Below, piece by piece: positions 1 to 12,475 of a stretch of 64,000 nt of DNA (position 1 is the first letter of the stretch; each line of letters starts with the position of its first letter). Source of the DNA: Luscinia megarhynchos. Its lineage: Eukaryota; Chordata; Aves; Passeriformes; Turdidae. Under the pieces are notes generated by a model that was not told the origin of the DNA, did no database searches, and was given only the letters and a program-made list of their open reading frames with translations. Both the position numbers and the translations under genes were made by a program. The DNA lies in NCBI GenBank assembly GCA_034336665.1, contig CM067569.1:7416820-7480819 (forward strand). Reading direction: 5' to 3'.

Positions 1-1022
1 GGCTGCTGTGTTTCCTAATGCAAAATGACACACTACATTATTTGCCACATCAGGAAAAGCAGAAACTATGCCCTAAGGCAGAACATCCTGAGTCATAATT
101 ATTCAATTACCATGTTTAAGATCATCCACTGTTGTGTGAGCACTGTGAAAACAAGGCATAATGAAGTGGGTTACACCAGGTCTGACATTTCACCCTTCTG
201 TCTGATCATGCTCACTTTGGGGATTTAATTCAGTTCTGTTATATCATTCTGTGAGGCTTATTTTTATCTCCATTTTAATATTAAACTAGAAAACATTTAT
301 GTTTACATGTTATGGAAGTGTTTCATGCTACATTAAAAAAATATTTTAAAATCTATCTAAAGAGCACACTTAAAATATTTTCAAATATTTCAAATATTTT
401 CTAGGGAGCTAGAAAAATAGAATTATTAATTCATTATTATTATCAATGCAAACTGCACATACTGATCTATACAATAATACACACTTTTATTACAACACAC
501 TACTGTGAATACAATCATTGGGGGATGCTACAAAGAAGAGAAATAATAGAAAAATTAATAAAAAAACCCACAACACAACAAGAAAGATTATAACCACGAG
601 AATGTTTCTGCAAAACAAAAGCAATAACAAATAAAAAATGAATGGAAAAGGTTTACAAGGTTATTTCTCATCTGCCCAGCACTATAACAGACGATTTAAA
701 ACATATTTAATATTTTATGTAACAGAATCCATAGGTAGCAAGACCTCAGCTCACACCCTGATGGAGCAGACTGCAGGAGGAACCAAGAACAGCCCTGCAG
801 CCACAGGCAACTCGAGGGGCAGGAGCCCTTCCCTCTGTCCCTTTCTTTGCAGATAAGAGAGGAACTTGGGATTCTGCCATGGTGGCTCCTCTCTCAGGAG
901 GGGCAGATCTGGGATGGGTTTGCCCTTGCCTTCAGAAATGGTGTAGGAACATCTTTCTGCATTCCTTGACACCTCTGCCTCCTGACAGTGCCCTCACAGC
1001 ACCACGCAGAGGCAGCAGGGGC
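1..1022. other. Unassigned AT-rich DNA, GC-richer at its end
   Basis: The first 700 bases are AT-rich with short A and T runs and no recognisable gene or repeat. From about 730 to 1022 the base composition becomes GC-richer and leads straight into the CR1 fragment. Several short overlapping open frames on both strands in this part share no recognisable protein motif. The GC-richer segment might be an unrecognised repeat that the CR1 abuts; I cannot name it. Confidence 0.5.
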
Positions 1023-1023
1023 A

Positions 1024-1260
1024 GAATCACAGAATATTCCAAGTTGGAAGAGACCAACAAAAGTTGAGTCTAGCTCCTGACCCTGCACAGGGCAGCCCCA
1101 AGAATCCACCATGTGCCTGTTTTCCAAACTGTCCTTGGACTCTGGCAGCCCTGGGGCTGTGAGCACATCCCTGGGGAGGTGCTCCAGTGCTCAGCCACAC
1201 TCTGGGTGAAGAAGCTTTTCCTAATATCCAGCCTAAACATTCCCTGGCACAGCTTCAGCC
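1024..1260 (-). mobile_element. CR1 LINE 3'-end fragment
   Basis: The plus strand shows the reverse complement of a CR1 3' end: a degraded form of the terminal repeat (AGAATCACAGAATATTCC), then the typical series of CR1 words in order, including CAAGTTGGAAGAGACC near 1040, CCTGCACAGGGCAGCCCCA near 1082, CTTGGACTCTGGCAGCCC near 1134, TCTGGGTGAAGAAGC near 1201 and CTAATATCCAGCCTAAAC near 1220. The element is therefore on the minus strand with its 3' end at about 1024. It is truncated at its 5' side at about 1260, the usual outcome of incomplete reverse transcription in CR1. It carries no intact reverse transcriptase. The extent is confident to within about 10 bases. Confidence 0.93.
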
Positions 1261-3575
1261 TTTATGGATGTACAAGCTATGCACTCAGTGGTCATACATT
1301 ATTTGGGTTGGTTCAGCAACTATTCCCTCAATTTAGGGATAGGGACAACAAGAACAGCATCCTGTGTTTGATCCCACTTGGGAGCTGCCTGCTGGGCCAG
1401 GTTGGTGGTGTATTCAGAACAAAACCAGAAAATTTAGTCACCTTGATAAGAATGGATTGATAAGCAAAAATATAGAAGAGCTAAAATTTCCCATTCTTTT
1501 CCTGCAACTACTGTAAGAAAATAAATATATATTATAAAAAATCATAATATTTTCTTCTTCATGGATAATGCTCAAATAGAAAAGAAAAACATGGAAAATA
1601 TACAGAGGATTTCTAGAATGGTAAGATTTTCCCAGGATCCTTATGCAGGCCATACCACAGCAGTAAATATTCCTCAATGCATAGAGATATAAAAACACAG
1701 CACTAACTCTCCAAAGAAAATTAGATTCTAGGAAATTTAATCTGGTTTCTTCATAGGTGTGGGGCAAAAACTATATGGATTTTAATAGAATGCTAAGATA
1801 AGGCTAAATGTACATGTACAGATAGATGTCTATATATTAAAGTAGCACAAACTGTAAAGCCAAAAAAAGGGGTAAAAAGCAATTTAGCTGAAAAACAAGG
1901 ATCTCAGGTATTAATTTACTGCCACAGATATGAACCTACAACTAACAAAAGCACAGAAGAATTCCTATGCAAATAGGTACGACAAGCCAGTCCTACTTTC
2001 CCTGCATATGTTCAGTAAAAGGCAAACATAATATCATGGGATAAGTAAAAACCTCCTCACCAATTTTTATAGTGAATGCTTTAAAAAAGCTACGAGCATT
2101 TAAAATCCAGCATTCAAGGTACAGAGAAGCCAACTGGGACATGTTCTTAAACGTGACACAATCCTTGCCTCTGACATTATCCTGTGGAACATTTACTCAG
2201 GGTCCGTGGCTTTTGATAACAGCTCAGCATACTGCTGCTCTTCTCCAATTTATTCTGCAAGATTTTGATCTGCCTGCTGATTATGTCTGAGCCAGTGGTT
2301 CAGAATCTGAGTTTTTCCATCCTGTATATTACCACCAGCAAATTCCTAATGGAGAGAGGTCTCAGTGGATGATCCCACCTTCTAACAGCATCCTACGTGT
2401 TTCTAGCAAGACTGAGACTGCTACAGCAAAACAACAAAAAAAGGCTTATATGTCAGAATTCACTGCTTGCAGGGATGGAAAAATGACAGCTTTTATATGC
2501 AGCCAAGAAGTAAGAATCTTCTGATAGCCAACTTTGCTTTTAGACACTGAATTAAGCACAGGGCACATGAGCTTATCAAGGGACAGTGCTACATCAAGCA
2601 TTAGTATGCACAAGAAATGCAATCAAATTGAAATCCTCTGTATTTTAGGATATGTTACACAAAAGCAGGGAGCTGCTTTTGGTTCAAACCTTAACTCTAA
2701 GAAAAAGACTGATTTACATCTGCCTCAACTCTGGGAATGAGCGTGAACTCTGCCATGAAGATGTTGCAGATCCCCCTGAGTTGTTGAGGGACAAGTTGGA
2801 AAGAGAAATACTGGAATTACACTCACATTATGGTGTTGTGGGAAGAACTCTATTAACAGTGACATGGATGGTGTGACCTTGTACCATCCACTTTGTGGGA
2901 CAATCAGTACTTATTTAGACAGACTCCAGAGTAATTCGTGTGAAATGCAGTAATTCAAAAGAAATCAGACCAGTAAAGGACAATTAACAACCCACAGAGG
3001 TATTCCTCACTCACATATTTGTAAATTAAAAACAAAGTGAATATTTGTAAAAGGAGCATAAAAATCAGCATCCTCCTACTTTTCAAAAACCAGAGTACTA
3101 ATACAAAGGCAAGCATCAGTAAAAGGACTAAGCTCCAATAATAGGTCAGAAATTTTTATTTTGGCAGAGCCTAATGATTACAATTTCTGCTGATCTCCAC
3201 TGTATATTATCATTTGTTCTTTTTCATTAGCTTTGCCTCAACAGCAGTAGCAAAATGGGAAGCAAAGTGTGAAGGCAAGAGAAACACAGTTCTAATACAA
3301 ATGAAAGTAATTTCCATTTCACCTAACATGTCTGCTAACAAAGCCCCTCCTCACGGATGTTGACTGCACATCATCTATTTGCTGTAAAGTTGAATTTAAT
3401 TGTATTATTATTTTTATACACAGTTTATTGCCTAAAAGCCACAAGCCAGGGCTTCTCTGCATTAGCTGTTGTGCAAACAGAGGGAAGAAGGGTTTATGGT
3501 CCAGAGAGTTTATATTATAATTTTTAATTTTTGATGAAGAGTAGAAGATAATCTGAATGAGGCATTCAGGCATTT
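1261..3575. other. Unassigned unique DNA
   Basis: No exon, RNA gene or known repeat is recognised. Short open frames between 2072 and 2876 include one of about 74 codons with a protein-like charged segment, but it has no recognised domain, no convincing splice sites and no in-frame extension. I treat it as chance. Confidence 0.5.
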
Positions 3576-3619
3576 AAAAAAAAAAATTAAAAAAAAAAAA
3601 AAAGAAGAAAATAAAAAAA
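3576..3619 (+). repeat. A-rich low-complexity tract
   Basis: Almost pure A with isolated T and G. It could be the poly-A tail of an old retrocopy on the plus strand, but the preceding sequence is not recognised as any transcript, so it is called simple low complexity. Confidence 0.9.
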
Positions 3620-6600
3620 CCATTTAGCTATACAATGCAGTTCCTATTACAATTCTCAGCCCACAGAAAACACCATTACCACATCCACTGAACATTGCTA
3701 TAAAGTGACAGTAAAGAGGATGAAAATCTCCTTAGGTATAAACGTCTGAAATACTAACCTCAATGGAATAATGTCTCTTTTTAAGGGAATTCCAATTTAC
3801 TACCAAAAAAAAGGTGGCATCAGGATAAGAAAAAATGCAGCCAAACAAACAGACAACAGACTGTAAATTACTAACATCCATTAAAAGAAATGTTTTTCAT
3901 ATAACTGCAAAACTAATTTTACTCCAAACTAAAACAGAAGTAGTAATTACCATTACTGCTCAACTGCCATTTTCTGGACCCAGAGTCTCCCTGAAGGTTC
4001 TGGGTGGGTAAGGAGGAAATCTGGTGCTGTCTCTGTGCTTTTCCAAGAGTAGAAATATTGATTCATTTCCCTTTGCCTTCCCAAGATCTTTATTTGCTGC
4101 CTTTAAAGGACATATTTGAATTCAAAACACAACAAACTATCCCTGTATCAGCAATTTTCTAAGTTACTAAGAACAATAAAATGCATCATCACAAGTTCCA
4201 CATACTGACACACAATGTTTATATAATTTCTTGAAAACATTGAAAATGTAAGGTAGATGTTATTTTATAATAAAGTGTGATGGCAGCCATTACCCAAATG
4301 TATTTATTGTACTGATAGAGCTAAACAAGTATTCATCAATATTGAATTTTAAATATAACACTGAATTTGGACTCTGTAATAAGCCAATAACCAGATTCCC
4401 AAATGAATAATGATCAGAAAGGAAAATGAAGCTATAGAAACCTTGCAACTCATGAGATTAAATTTTAAAAGTATTTCATCAGAATTTGAAATTTGGACAG
4501 CTTCAGTTTAAAAAATAACTCTGAAAACATTAATGGTCTTCTTCCTCATGATGGATATCAATATTTCTTAAACTCATTGAAATATATCCTCAAGGTTAAT
4601 TGTAAGAGGGAGTAAATTGCTTATATGGTCACAATTCCCATTAAACAACAATTCCCTTTGAACAAAAGAGTGAAAACAGAAATTCAGTAATTCAGTAAAA
4701 AAGGTAATAGCAACTTCTAAAACTATACAAGATAGAATTGAATCTAGTACAAAAAGTATTATTTTAATAACCCACCATTTATTCAGCATGAGCATACACT
4801 AGTCTTGAGATTCATCTTTAAAATCACTTTAAGGTTTAATAATTATATGTAAGTGAAAATGAACATGCAGAGTGCTAACACCACCACTGGGTGATATCAT
4901 CGGAATCTATTATTCAGCAGAGCAGAAAAATATAGAGAAATAATTGTCCTGAAAACTCCCATTTTAATTGCTCTGCAGAGCCCTGAAAACTGAGTTTGAT
5001 TCCTCTAATATTAAGCAACATATTCAATTCTGAAAATGAAGCAGAATGGATCAGATTGATCATAAAGAAATTATAAGCACTGAGTCAGGTTATGCTAAAC
5101 CAACTTCAAAACAAATTGGAACAATTTTACCCTATCTGATGACAACAAAAGAAACACATCCCCTGTTTAGCAGTAAAAGAATATTTATGCTCAGGAGCAA
5201 GAATATGGGAGAGTTGTTCAAGGCTGGAGTAGAGCAGGACAGCCATGAGACCTGGGGGAGGCATCAGGCAGTGAGGAATACCAGAGCACACCAACAGCTG
5301 TTGGTTTGTACAGAAAAGGATCCGAATTCTGCTGCTTTCCAAACCATAGGCATGATTTCAGATAACACTGGGCTGCCACACACAGACATTTTTGTAGTAT
5401 CCCCTTCTTTAGCACATTTTTCTCCATCTCCCATCAACTTTCCACCTGACAGAACCAGCTAGAGTCAAAAGATACAAAGTCAACTTACATACACACAGGC
5501 TTTATGTTTTTAAAAATAATATATATGTTAATAAGACAACATTATCACATGAATTTTCCAAGATACTGCTTTAAGCATGCCCTTATTCCAAATTATAGAG
5601 AAAAACTTATTTCACAGACACCATTCCTCCCCACGTCCCCATGACCAGACTGATTTAAAACACATCACAAACTCCCTTCAGAGTACTCAGGTTTGAAACT
5701 TGTTTGTAGTGGTTCTACCAAACCTCTCATGACATGTCTAATCTGTGATTTAAGAAGTATTTGACCAATTTTCATAAACTTAGCATCTCTGTGGTAATAA
5801 AGAGTTAAGTCAATCAGTGCTGTAATAGAGGATGAGCATCAATAAGAACTCCAGGGGTGACTCTTGTCTCTTCATTGTAATTACTTATGTTTATTTCATT
5901 ATATGATGTTGGTCATGTATAATACAAGTACTGCTACAGAACAGTAAATCTGTGCCTTAGTGATTAATAAATATGTTTTAAGTTTCAGTGTGTGAAAAGC
6001 ATTGTTGCATTTATTTTTTTCACCTGAGTGCCTGTTGTATAAAAGCTTGTTTTGTGTGTCTATAAGCCCCTGTATAAAAAGCAGTTTTAACTTTTTAATA
6101 GTTTCATAAAGGGAGACAGGGAGAAATAAAAAGATACATTATGTAAAAAAGAAACCGGAGATGTCTTTTTTTAAATACAGAAGACACCACCCTTTCTTTT
6201 CCTATTCACTAAATCTTACAGCATGGCATAAAGTTGATTTAAGAGATTTAATTTTAGACTGGAAATAATTTTGGATTCTAGATAAGGGACAGATATTTTT
6301 TAAGCCCACTGGATAAAATTTACTGGGTATTGTGTCTTGAAAAAAATAACAGGAAAAGTGGATCATGCCAGGATGAACATATTACATTGGCATGAGAAAA
6401 GGACAGAACAATGCAGTTGACACCAGCTTAGCATCTGGGGTTAACTGCCAAAAACAATGCATTGCTTATTAGGATCTGACTGAAAAGCTGATCCTCTGTC
6501 CTGGGCCACATTATTCATTTGCTTGAGCCAAACAGACTCTTCATCAGCTGCTTTCCCTTATGTTCTGAGTTCCCTGGAAATGTATGGTAATGAAAGTCCT

Positions 6601-7157
6601 TCTAACAGATGTTTCTTTAGACTCATTAACTTCTGAATCTTCTTGTTCATTTTTTACACCAAAAGTTAGTTTATTAGAACAAACAATTAGGGGAAAATAG
6701 AAAAACACAAAGAGCTTTTGTCATGATACCTAACTCCAGATACTGATACAGAGTGAATACATGCAGTTGCTAATAAAATACCAGACCTAGAAATTGTCTT
6801 AAGTGTTGAGGGAGTTCTCCATGTCTCAAGAGACAATGATACCCAGTGTGGCTTCCAGCAAAACGTCATAAATCATCCCTTACCAAAGACTCCAGTAGCA
6901 ACTGTCCTGGCTATTGACAATAACTAAAGGCACAAAGCACTTTGATCATACTTGCCTGAGGGAGAGTTATTTAGTGAGCTAAAATTACACTGTAGGACTA
7001 TATAAATAGTGCTACAGCAGCCAGCTCAGAGGAAAATGTTAAAGTCTTGATGAATTCATGAACAATGACTGAAGAAAAACCATCAGAAGAATGAAACACA
7101 GCTATGAAGAGGATTTACTTTATGATACATAGAACATCATAAGTGGCAGACATTTAT
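3620..7157. other. Unassigned AT-rich DNA
   Basis: Nothing recognised. The longest open frame here (5046-5462, plus, 138 codons) overlaps open frames of 71 and 69 codons on the opposite strand, shows no motif, signal peptide or membrane segment, and its composition follows the local DNA. It is not called as a gene. The part around 5900-6300 is strongly AT-rich. Confidence 0.5.
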
Positions 7158-7206
7158 TTATATATATATACACACATATACATAAGTGTACATATATATG
7201 TATGTC
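7158..7206. repeat. Imperfect TA/CA microsatellite
   Basis: Alternating pyrimidine-purine sequence beginning with a TA run, passing through CACACA and ending in TATATATGTATG. This kind of tract is commonly length-polymorphic. Confidence 0.9.
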
Positions 7207-7214
7207 TCAGGCAA

Positions 7215-7305
7215 GTGATTCTTGGGGATGGAGCTGTGCAGAGCCAGAAGTTGGACTCAATGATCCTTGTGAGTCCCTGCCAACTCAACTTACTTAGAGT
7301 TATCT
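7215..7305 (+). mobile_element. Short CR1 LINE 3'-end fragment
   Basis: The plus strand carries the sense 3' end of a CR1: GAGCTGTGCAGAGCCAG, then GTTGGACTCAATGATCCTTG, GAGTCCCTGCCAACTCA and a decayed tail where the ATTCTATG-type terminal repeat would be. Only about 90 bases remain. It starts directly after the TA/CA microsatellite. Its orientation is opposite to the CR1 at 1 kb. Confidence 0.88.
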
Positions 7306-10300
7306 GTTGAATTATTACCTGAAATTCTGATACTAAGGGATGGTACAATTCATTTAAAAAAACAACAAAAACATCTCTGCAAAGGTACAAATGACTCTTC
7401 ATTGCCATGTACAAAACTCTGAACAGTTCCATATTGATAAAATTATGAGGTTTTTCTAGTATTTTAATATAACAAGTGAGATTAAATGAAATGTTAAGTA
7501 TCTTCCTTAGCATGAAGACTTTTTAAATCACATTTGTACTTACATAAACCACCAGATTAAAAAAACAAATTACAGTCTTATTGAAGACTGATGGTAACAT
7601 GAAGCCATAAGCAACATAAACAAAATGAAAGGCATCTTTTCAAATGAAGCTATGCAGTAGATTTTTAAAAACTGATAATTAAAAAAAGAACTCCAGCTTT
7701 AAAATGTAAATACCGACAGGTGAAATGCAGCTACATTTGCCACTTGCTTCAGATCTTCTAATGGAAACATAACACTAGACAAAGTTTAAAAGTTCTAGTT
7801 CTAAAATAATGCACTGTCAACCAGTAATTCCTGCCATTCTGCTAAATAAGGAGATATTTATGAGATGAGAACAGTGTAGGATGTATCATCAGAGGTAACC
7901 TATGACCTCTGGTGAAAATATTCCGTGGGCTTCTGAACTGATTGTCAGTCAGGTTTTTACCTGGAAATAAAAGTGAAGGAAAAAATTCTTTTCAACAAAT
8001 AGTAACTTCTTTTTCTATCTTGTGTTTTGGTTTTGTCTACCATCTGGAATATCATCCAGTTGTATGTATCTGACAGTTTTCCAACACTTCATCATAATAA
8101 GCCACTTTTAAGGAAATCCCTCCTCAGGTTCAGAAGCAGCCACAGGATGCACTTCCACCCACCAGGAGAGCAGCAGCCTCTTACATTTCTTTACAAAGCA
8201 AATTGAAGTATTTTGAAAGCAAGAAACAAATTATGTATCTGATAATCATGAGTAAAGGGTGACAAAATACCATGTGGGTGAATGCCTGTGATGCATTTTG
8301 GAGTCATATAACAATTTCTGCATGTTTAAGTCTTGCTAAACAATCAGCATGGTTTGTTTTACACATTTAGGTGGGGTGTGCATTCCCACCCTGAAGAAAG
8401 CATCACTGTGTTATCCTCAGTTACTAAGAGTCACATGCAGTAGCATTTCTCACTTGAATGAGCTAGCAGGAGATGGTGGGCCACATATTTTCCTTTGAAA
8501 CACACACTGATCACAAAAAAAATCCCCAATCTTTTACTGTCTTAGTTGATCATCAGCTCACTGGTCAGATCATTGGGCAAATGTAAGACAAGGAAAACAA
8601 ATGAGTTCTGTGTCCTAGGGTTTACTCACAGCCTCAAGCCATTGAGTTCATGGAATTACAAAAATGTTATGCCTTCCAAAGACATGCTGCATGTGAGTGG
8701 TGCTAAAAAGAAAGGCTGAAATAGCCCATTCTTTCACCACTTCTGCAAAACATCTGACTGCTGCATTCACTACACAAATCTGTATCTGGTTATATACAGC
8801 TGCCAAACATCTTTGCAGGGACAGATGACTTATTTCAAGGAGTTTGTCCCACCTCTTCAACTAAAATAGAAAAAAAAGCATTCACATTTCATAGTCAAGA
8901 ACAAAATTTCAATCATTAAAAAAAAATCTAGAGCAGACCTCATTTTAAGGGCAATTATTACAAAATTATGCCTGTCTGATTAGCAACCCAACCTTTCATG
9001 AGTGAAAATAATGGAAACACCAGTTGAAATGTAGCTTTGAAGATCAAATGTCCACAAACTAAAACAACCCTTGTGAGGCACAGCACTATAATGGCAGCAC
9101 CTTTAAGTTCCACTTAAAAGGCCAAATTTCATTTGTCTGACAGATACAGAAGTAAAAAGTTCTGCCTGAAAGAGCTCCCAATATAGGTATAAATCATAGA
9201 AAACAGGTGAATATCACAGGATAAAGCATCACTGTTGGTAAATGGAGAAGAGATTGGCAGAGTTATCAGAACTGAGTCATGAAAACATCAAAGTACAATG
9301 TAGCTAAAAAAGTACATTTAACATACATTGTGCCTGAGGACTGTTCAAAAGAAACTTTCTTCTTTTTCTTACAGTAGAATAATTGTAGAGACTATAAAAC
9401 ATAATAAAGGTACATACATGGGAATTCTTACTCTACTCAAAATTTCCTCTCTTTGCTTGAATGTAAGTGGCACTAATGAGTCCCCAGACTTACACAGACA
9501 CAGAATAACAATGTAAACCAGCAAGCCTCTACCACTAAACATGTGCATGGCTATACATAACAGAGAAGAAAAACATCTGTCTGCAATTTTTCCTTTTTTC
9601 ATGCTATGTTATGTATTAGGCAATTGTGTGTTAAATTTCATTTCCACAGATAAATGTATAATATTAGGCTCTTAGCTTCACTACCTTACCAAAAAGTCCC
9701 TCACTGAAGGGCAAAACAATAAAGAAAGGATTTTGTTCAAACTCAGGCTGTGAAAACTGACAGAAACTTCCCTTTCAGCACACTTGGTATCAGTAGGTAA
9801 TGAGCTTGCAAATATTCCTGAAACTTATCTTGTCTGGATAATTTTTTTCCTAGTTACAGAGGGATTAAATAAAAATGTACATTCCAGCTTCCAAAGTAAA
9901 CAGCCAGATATTTTCTCAGCTATTTCATTAAGCTAGAAACCTTGTAGAGGCATTTCTCAAAGGCATGGTTTAAATGGAAGTCATTTTAATAACAAAATAA
10001 ACTTTTCAGATCAGATATTTTAAGGACTAATTTTAAACTTTTCCTGATATTTGTATAAAATCACAAAGTCTTCTGTACTTAATGATTGCTATGCCAAGAG
10101 AGGAATTATTTCAGATTATAGTGATGCTGTTTATTAAAAAATTATCAGTATAGTGTTTAAAAAGTACTTTTACTGTGGCTTGCACTTTCTAACTCTTATA
10201 AAATTATCTGCTAAACAGGTGTGGCAGTAATAGGATTAAACTCTGCACAGCACTTCCTTTGGCTATCTCTAATCACACTAAACCTCACTCCCCACTCGTT

Positions 10301-12416
10301 ATGGGGGTTCATCTCTCAGATTAGCTGCATGAGCAGTTTTGGTGCCTAACTTCAGAAAATTAGGATCATGTAGAGGTTGGTACATTGTCTGTGATGCCTG
10401 ATTTAGTCAGAAGCCAAGGTACTACAGGGCTGGCCTTGAGCTAATGGCAATCAAAACTAAAAATTCTAGGAATCAAACAGGAAAGAAAAAATAATTGCAA
10501 TTAACATTAATACAAGTGAAAACTTATTTCTAAAAGTATATTACCTCACAGAATGCTAGACCACCAAGTTGTTGCACAGTGATGTGTTGCACTGAAATTA
10601 GGAGCTATCAGGTATTTTTATCAAATAGTATCAAATATTTACAAATTAATTACAAAACTAAGCATTAAAATATACATTTAAATCCTACAAGTTTATTTAA
10701 AAATAAAGTTTAGGCATTTTAAAATGAAAATACTTTGTAAATATTTACTTTGATAAAACTAATTGTTGACAAAATTCTAAAGAAAATGTTGGTATCTTGC
10801 AAACCAGGTGCTGGAACAGCAAGACTAGCACAGAAATGCAGGTTATTTAAAATGAAATATTTTAATAAAAAAGTATACATGAATAAAACTCCATTAGCTT
10901 CAAAGACAATCTGTGATGTACTTTGCTGCCCCACCTGATAAATCTATGCTGTGTCAGTTTTCATTCAACAGTTAATATTTGACTACACTAAATTAAATTA
11001 TAGGATGATACCTCACTCACACATCTTCTTGCCCTTATTTCTGTCCATCTTAAAGCTCTTTCATCACAGTAAAAGAAGACAATTATTTGTCTACAGAGAC
11101 CAATCTCTATTTTGTACACATTCCTGAGTGTGTCTATTTCTTCCAAAATACATTGATTGGAACAAAACAGATCTCCTCCTTCTCTGACAAATTCCAGTAG
11201 CCGAAGATTGTAGAATCTTACAATAAAACACAGTATACTTGTACTTCCAATATTTCTTAAAATACCTAAATATTATAAAAAGCAGGTAGGATGGTAGGGT
11301 GGTAGCTGCTAAAATAAGTGGGTCATCTATTATCTTCTTCCTTCCTATTTGCTCCATATGTGCATGATGCAGCCACAGGTTTGCAGGAACTGGGAATGCA
11401 AACTGGTATCCTCACAGTAACTCCTTTCCATGCTGCAGAGACATCCTCAGTGCAGTAAAGAACTTGTATTAAAGGCTTTAAGTCCATGCAAGTTTAAATT
11501 ATATGCACTGCAAAGCCTGAAACTTAATCTTCTGTGCTTGATAATATCTTCATCTGGAGCTGGAATCGGTACTTTAAAAGTAAAATTTAAAAAAAATCCC
11601 AAGTCTGTTCTTAATAGGAGCAAGAGCCACCTGCAGCACAGGTGGATTATGGAAAGGGAGAGCCAAGACACTACATGGAAGAAATAATATAATATAATTT
11701 AATATGACCCAGTAATTTGTTCTCATGGCTGACTTAGTTAAGGCAAAATTACTCATCTCATTTTACAACGTGAGCAGATTTGGTCCTGGTGCTACTGCAA
11801 CTGAAGTGTGAATTTGGAGATATTCTGCTCATTGAAATAGAATTGGTTCTAGAGGAAAAAATGGGTTGTGATGTCCAGTTAGGAAATGCTGATTTCATGT
11901 CACTTCGGAACATCACTAAAAATCATAGCACAGATTACCTGCACAGTTTTGGATGATTTTTACTTTCTGTGACGTTACAACCACAGGATGTAAATCTGGA
12001 TGCCTCCCAGCTATTCTGCTGACAGAGCAAAGCAAGTATACTGTATCTTAAAACTTTATTAAGAATTGTAGCAATATATATGACACAAGGGTTGTTTAGA
12101 AAACAAAACAAAAAGCCAGCATCCAGGTCTACTACAAACTGTTTTCCTGAGGGAAATACACACAAAATATTAAAGAAAAAACAGCCTTTTATGTAGGAGC
12201 TAAAGTGAAAGAGCAGCCTGGCCTTAAAAATGAGGAGAGACTGATTATGATTTATGTCTTAGAATAGGATCTTTCCTCCACTGAGGACATTCCCTTGCCA
12301 CAACAGAGACATTTGTAGTAGAGCCAGAAGGAACAACAGGCTACAAAAAGATCTGTGTAGTTAACAGGAACAAAATCATGTAAGACTTAAGGATCCAGTG
12401 CAGACCCTGTACTTCT
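7306..12416. other. Unassigned AT-rich DNA
   Basis: Five kilobases without a recognised gene or repeat. Short open frames (for example 8648-8860 and 11091-11357 on the minus strand, 11430-11687 on the plus strand) have no recognised domains and overlap open frames on the other strand. No tRNA-like cloverleaf or clear processed-gene copy was noticed by eye. Confidence 0.5.
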
Positions 12417-12475
12417 ACAAAAAACCAAACCAAACAAAAAACCCAACCAAACAAAAACAAACAAAAAAACAAACC
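12417..12475 (+). repeat. A/C-rich low-complexity tract (CAAA/CCAAA type)
   Basis: The plus strand is almost entirely A and C, in irregular units such as CCAAAC, CAAAAA and CAAACAAA. Other tracts of the same type occur at 21239-21283, 33583-33698 and 57949-58024, and the complementary G/T form at 61634-61729. Confidence 0.9.

Noticed and set aside
5046..5462. 138-codon plus-strand frame as a possible gene
   Set aside because: Two frames on the opposite strand are also open in the same place, there is no motif or splice support, and chance frames of this length are expected in 64 kb.
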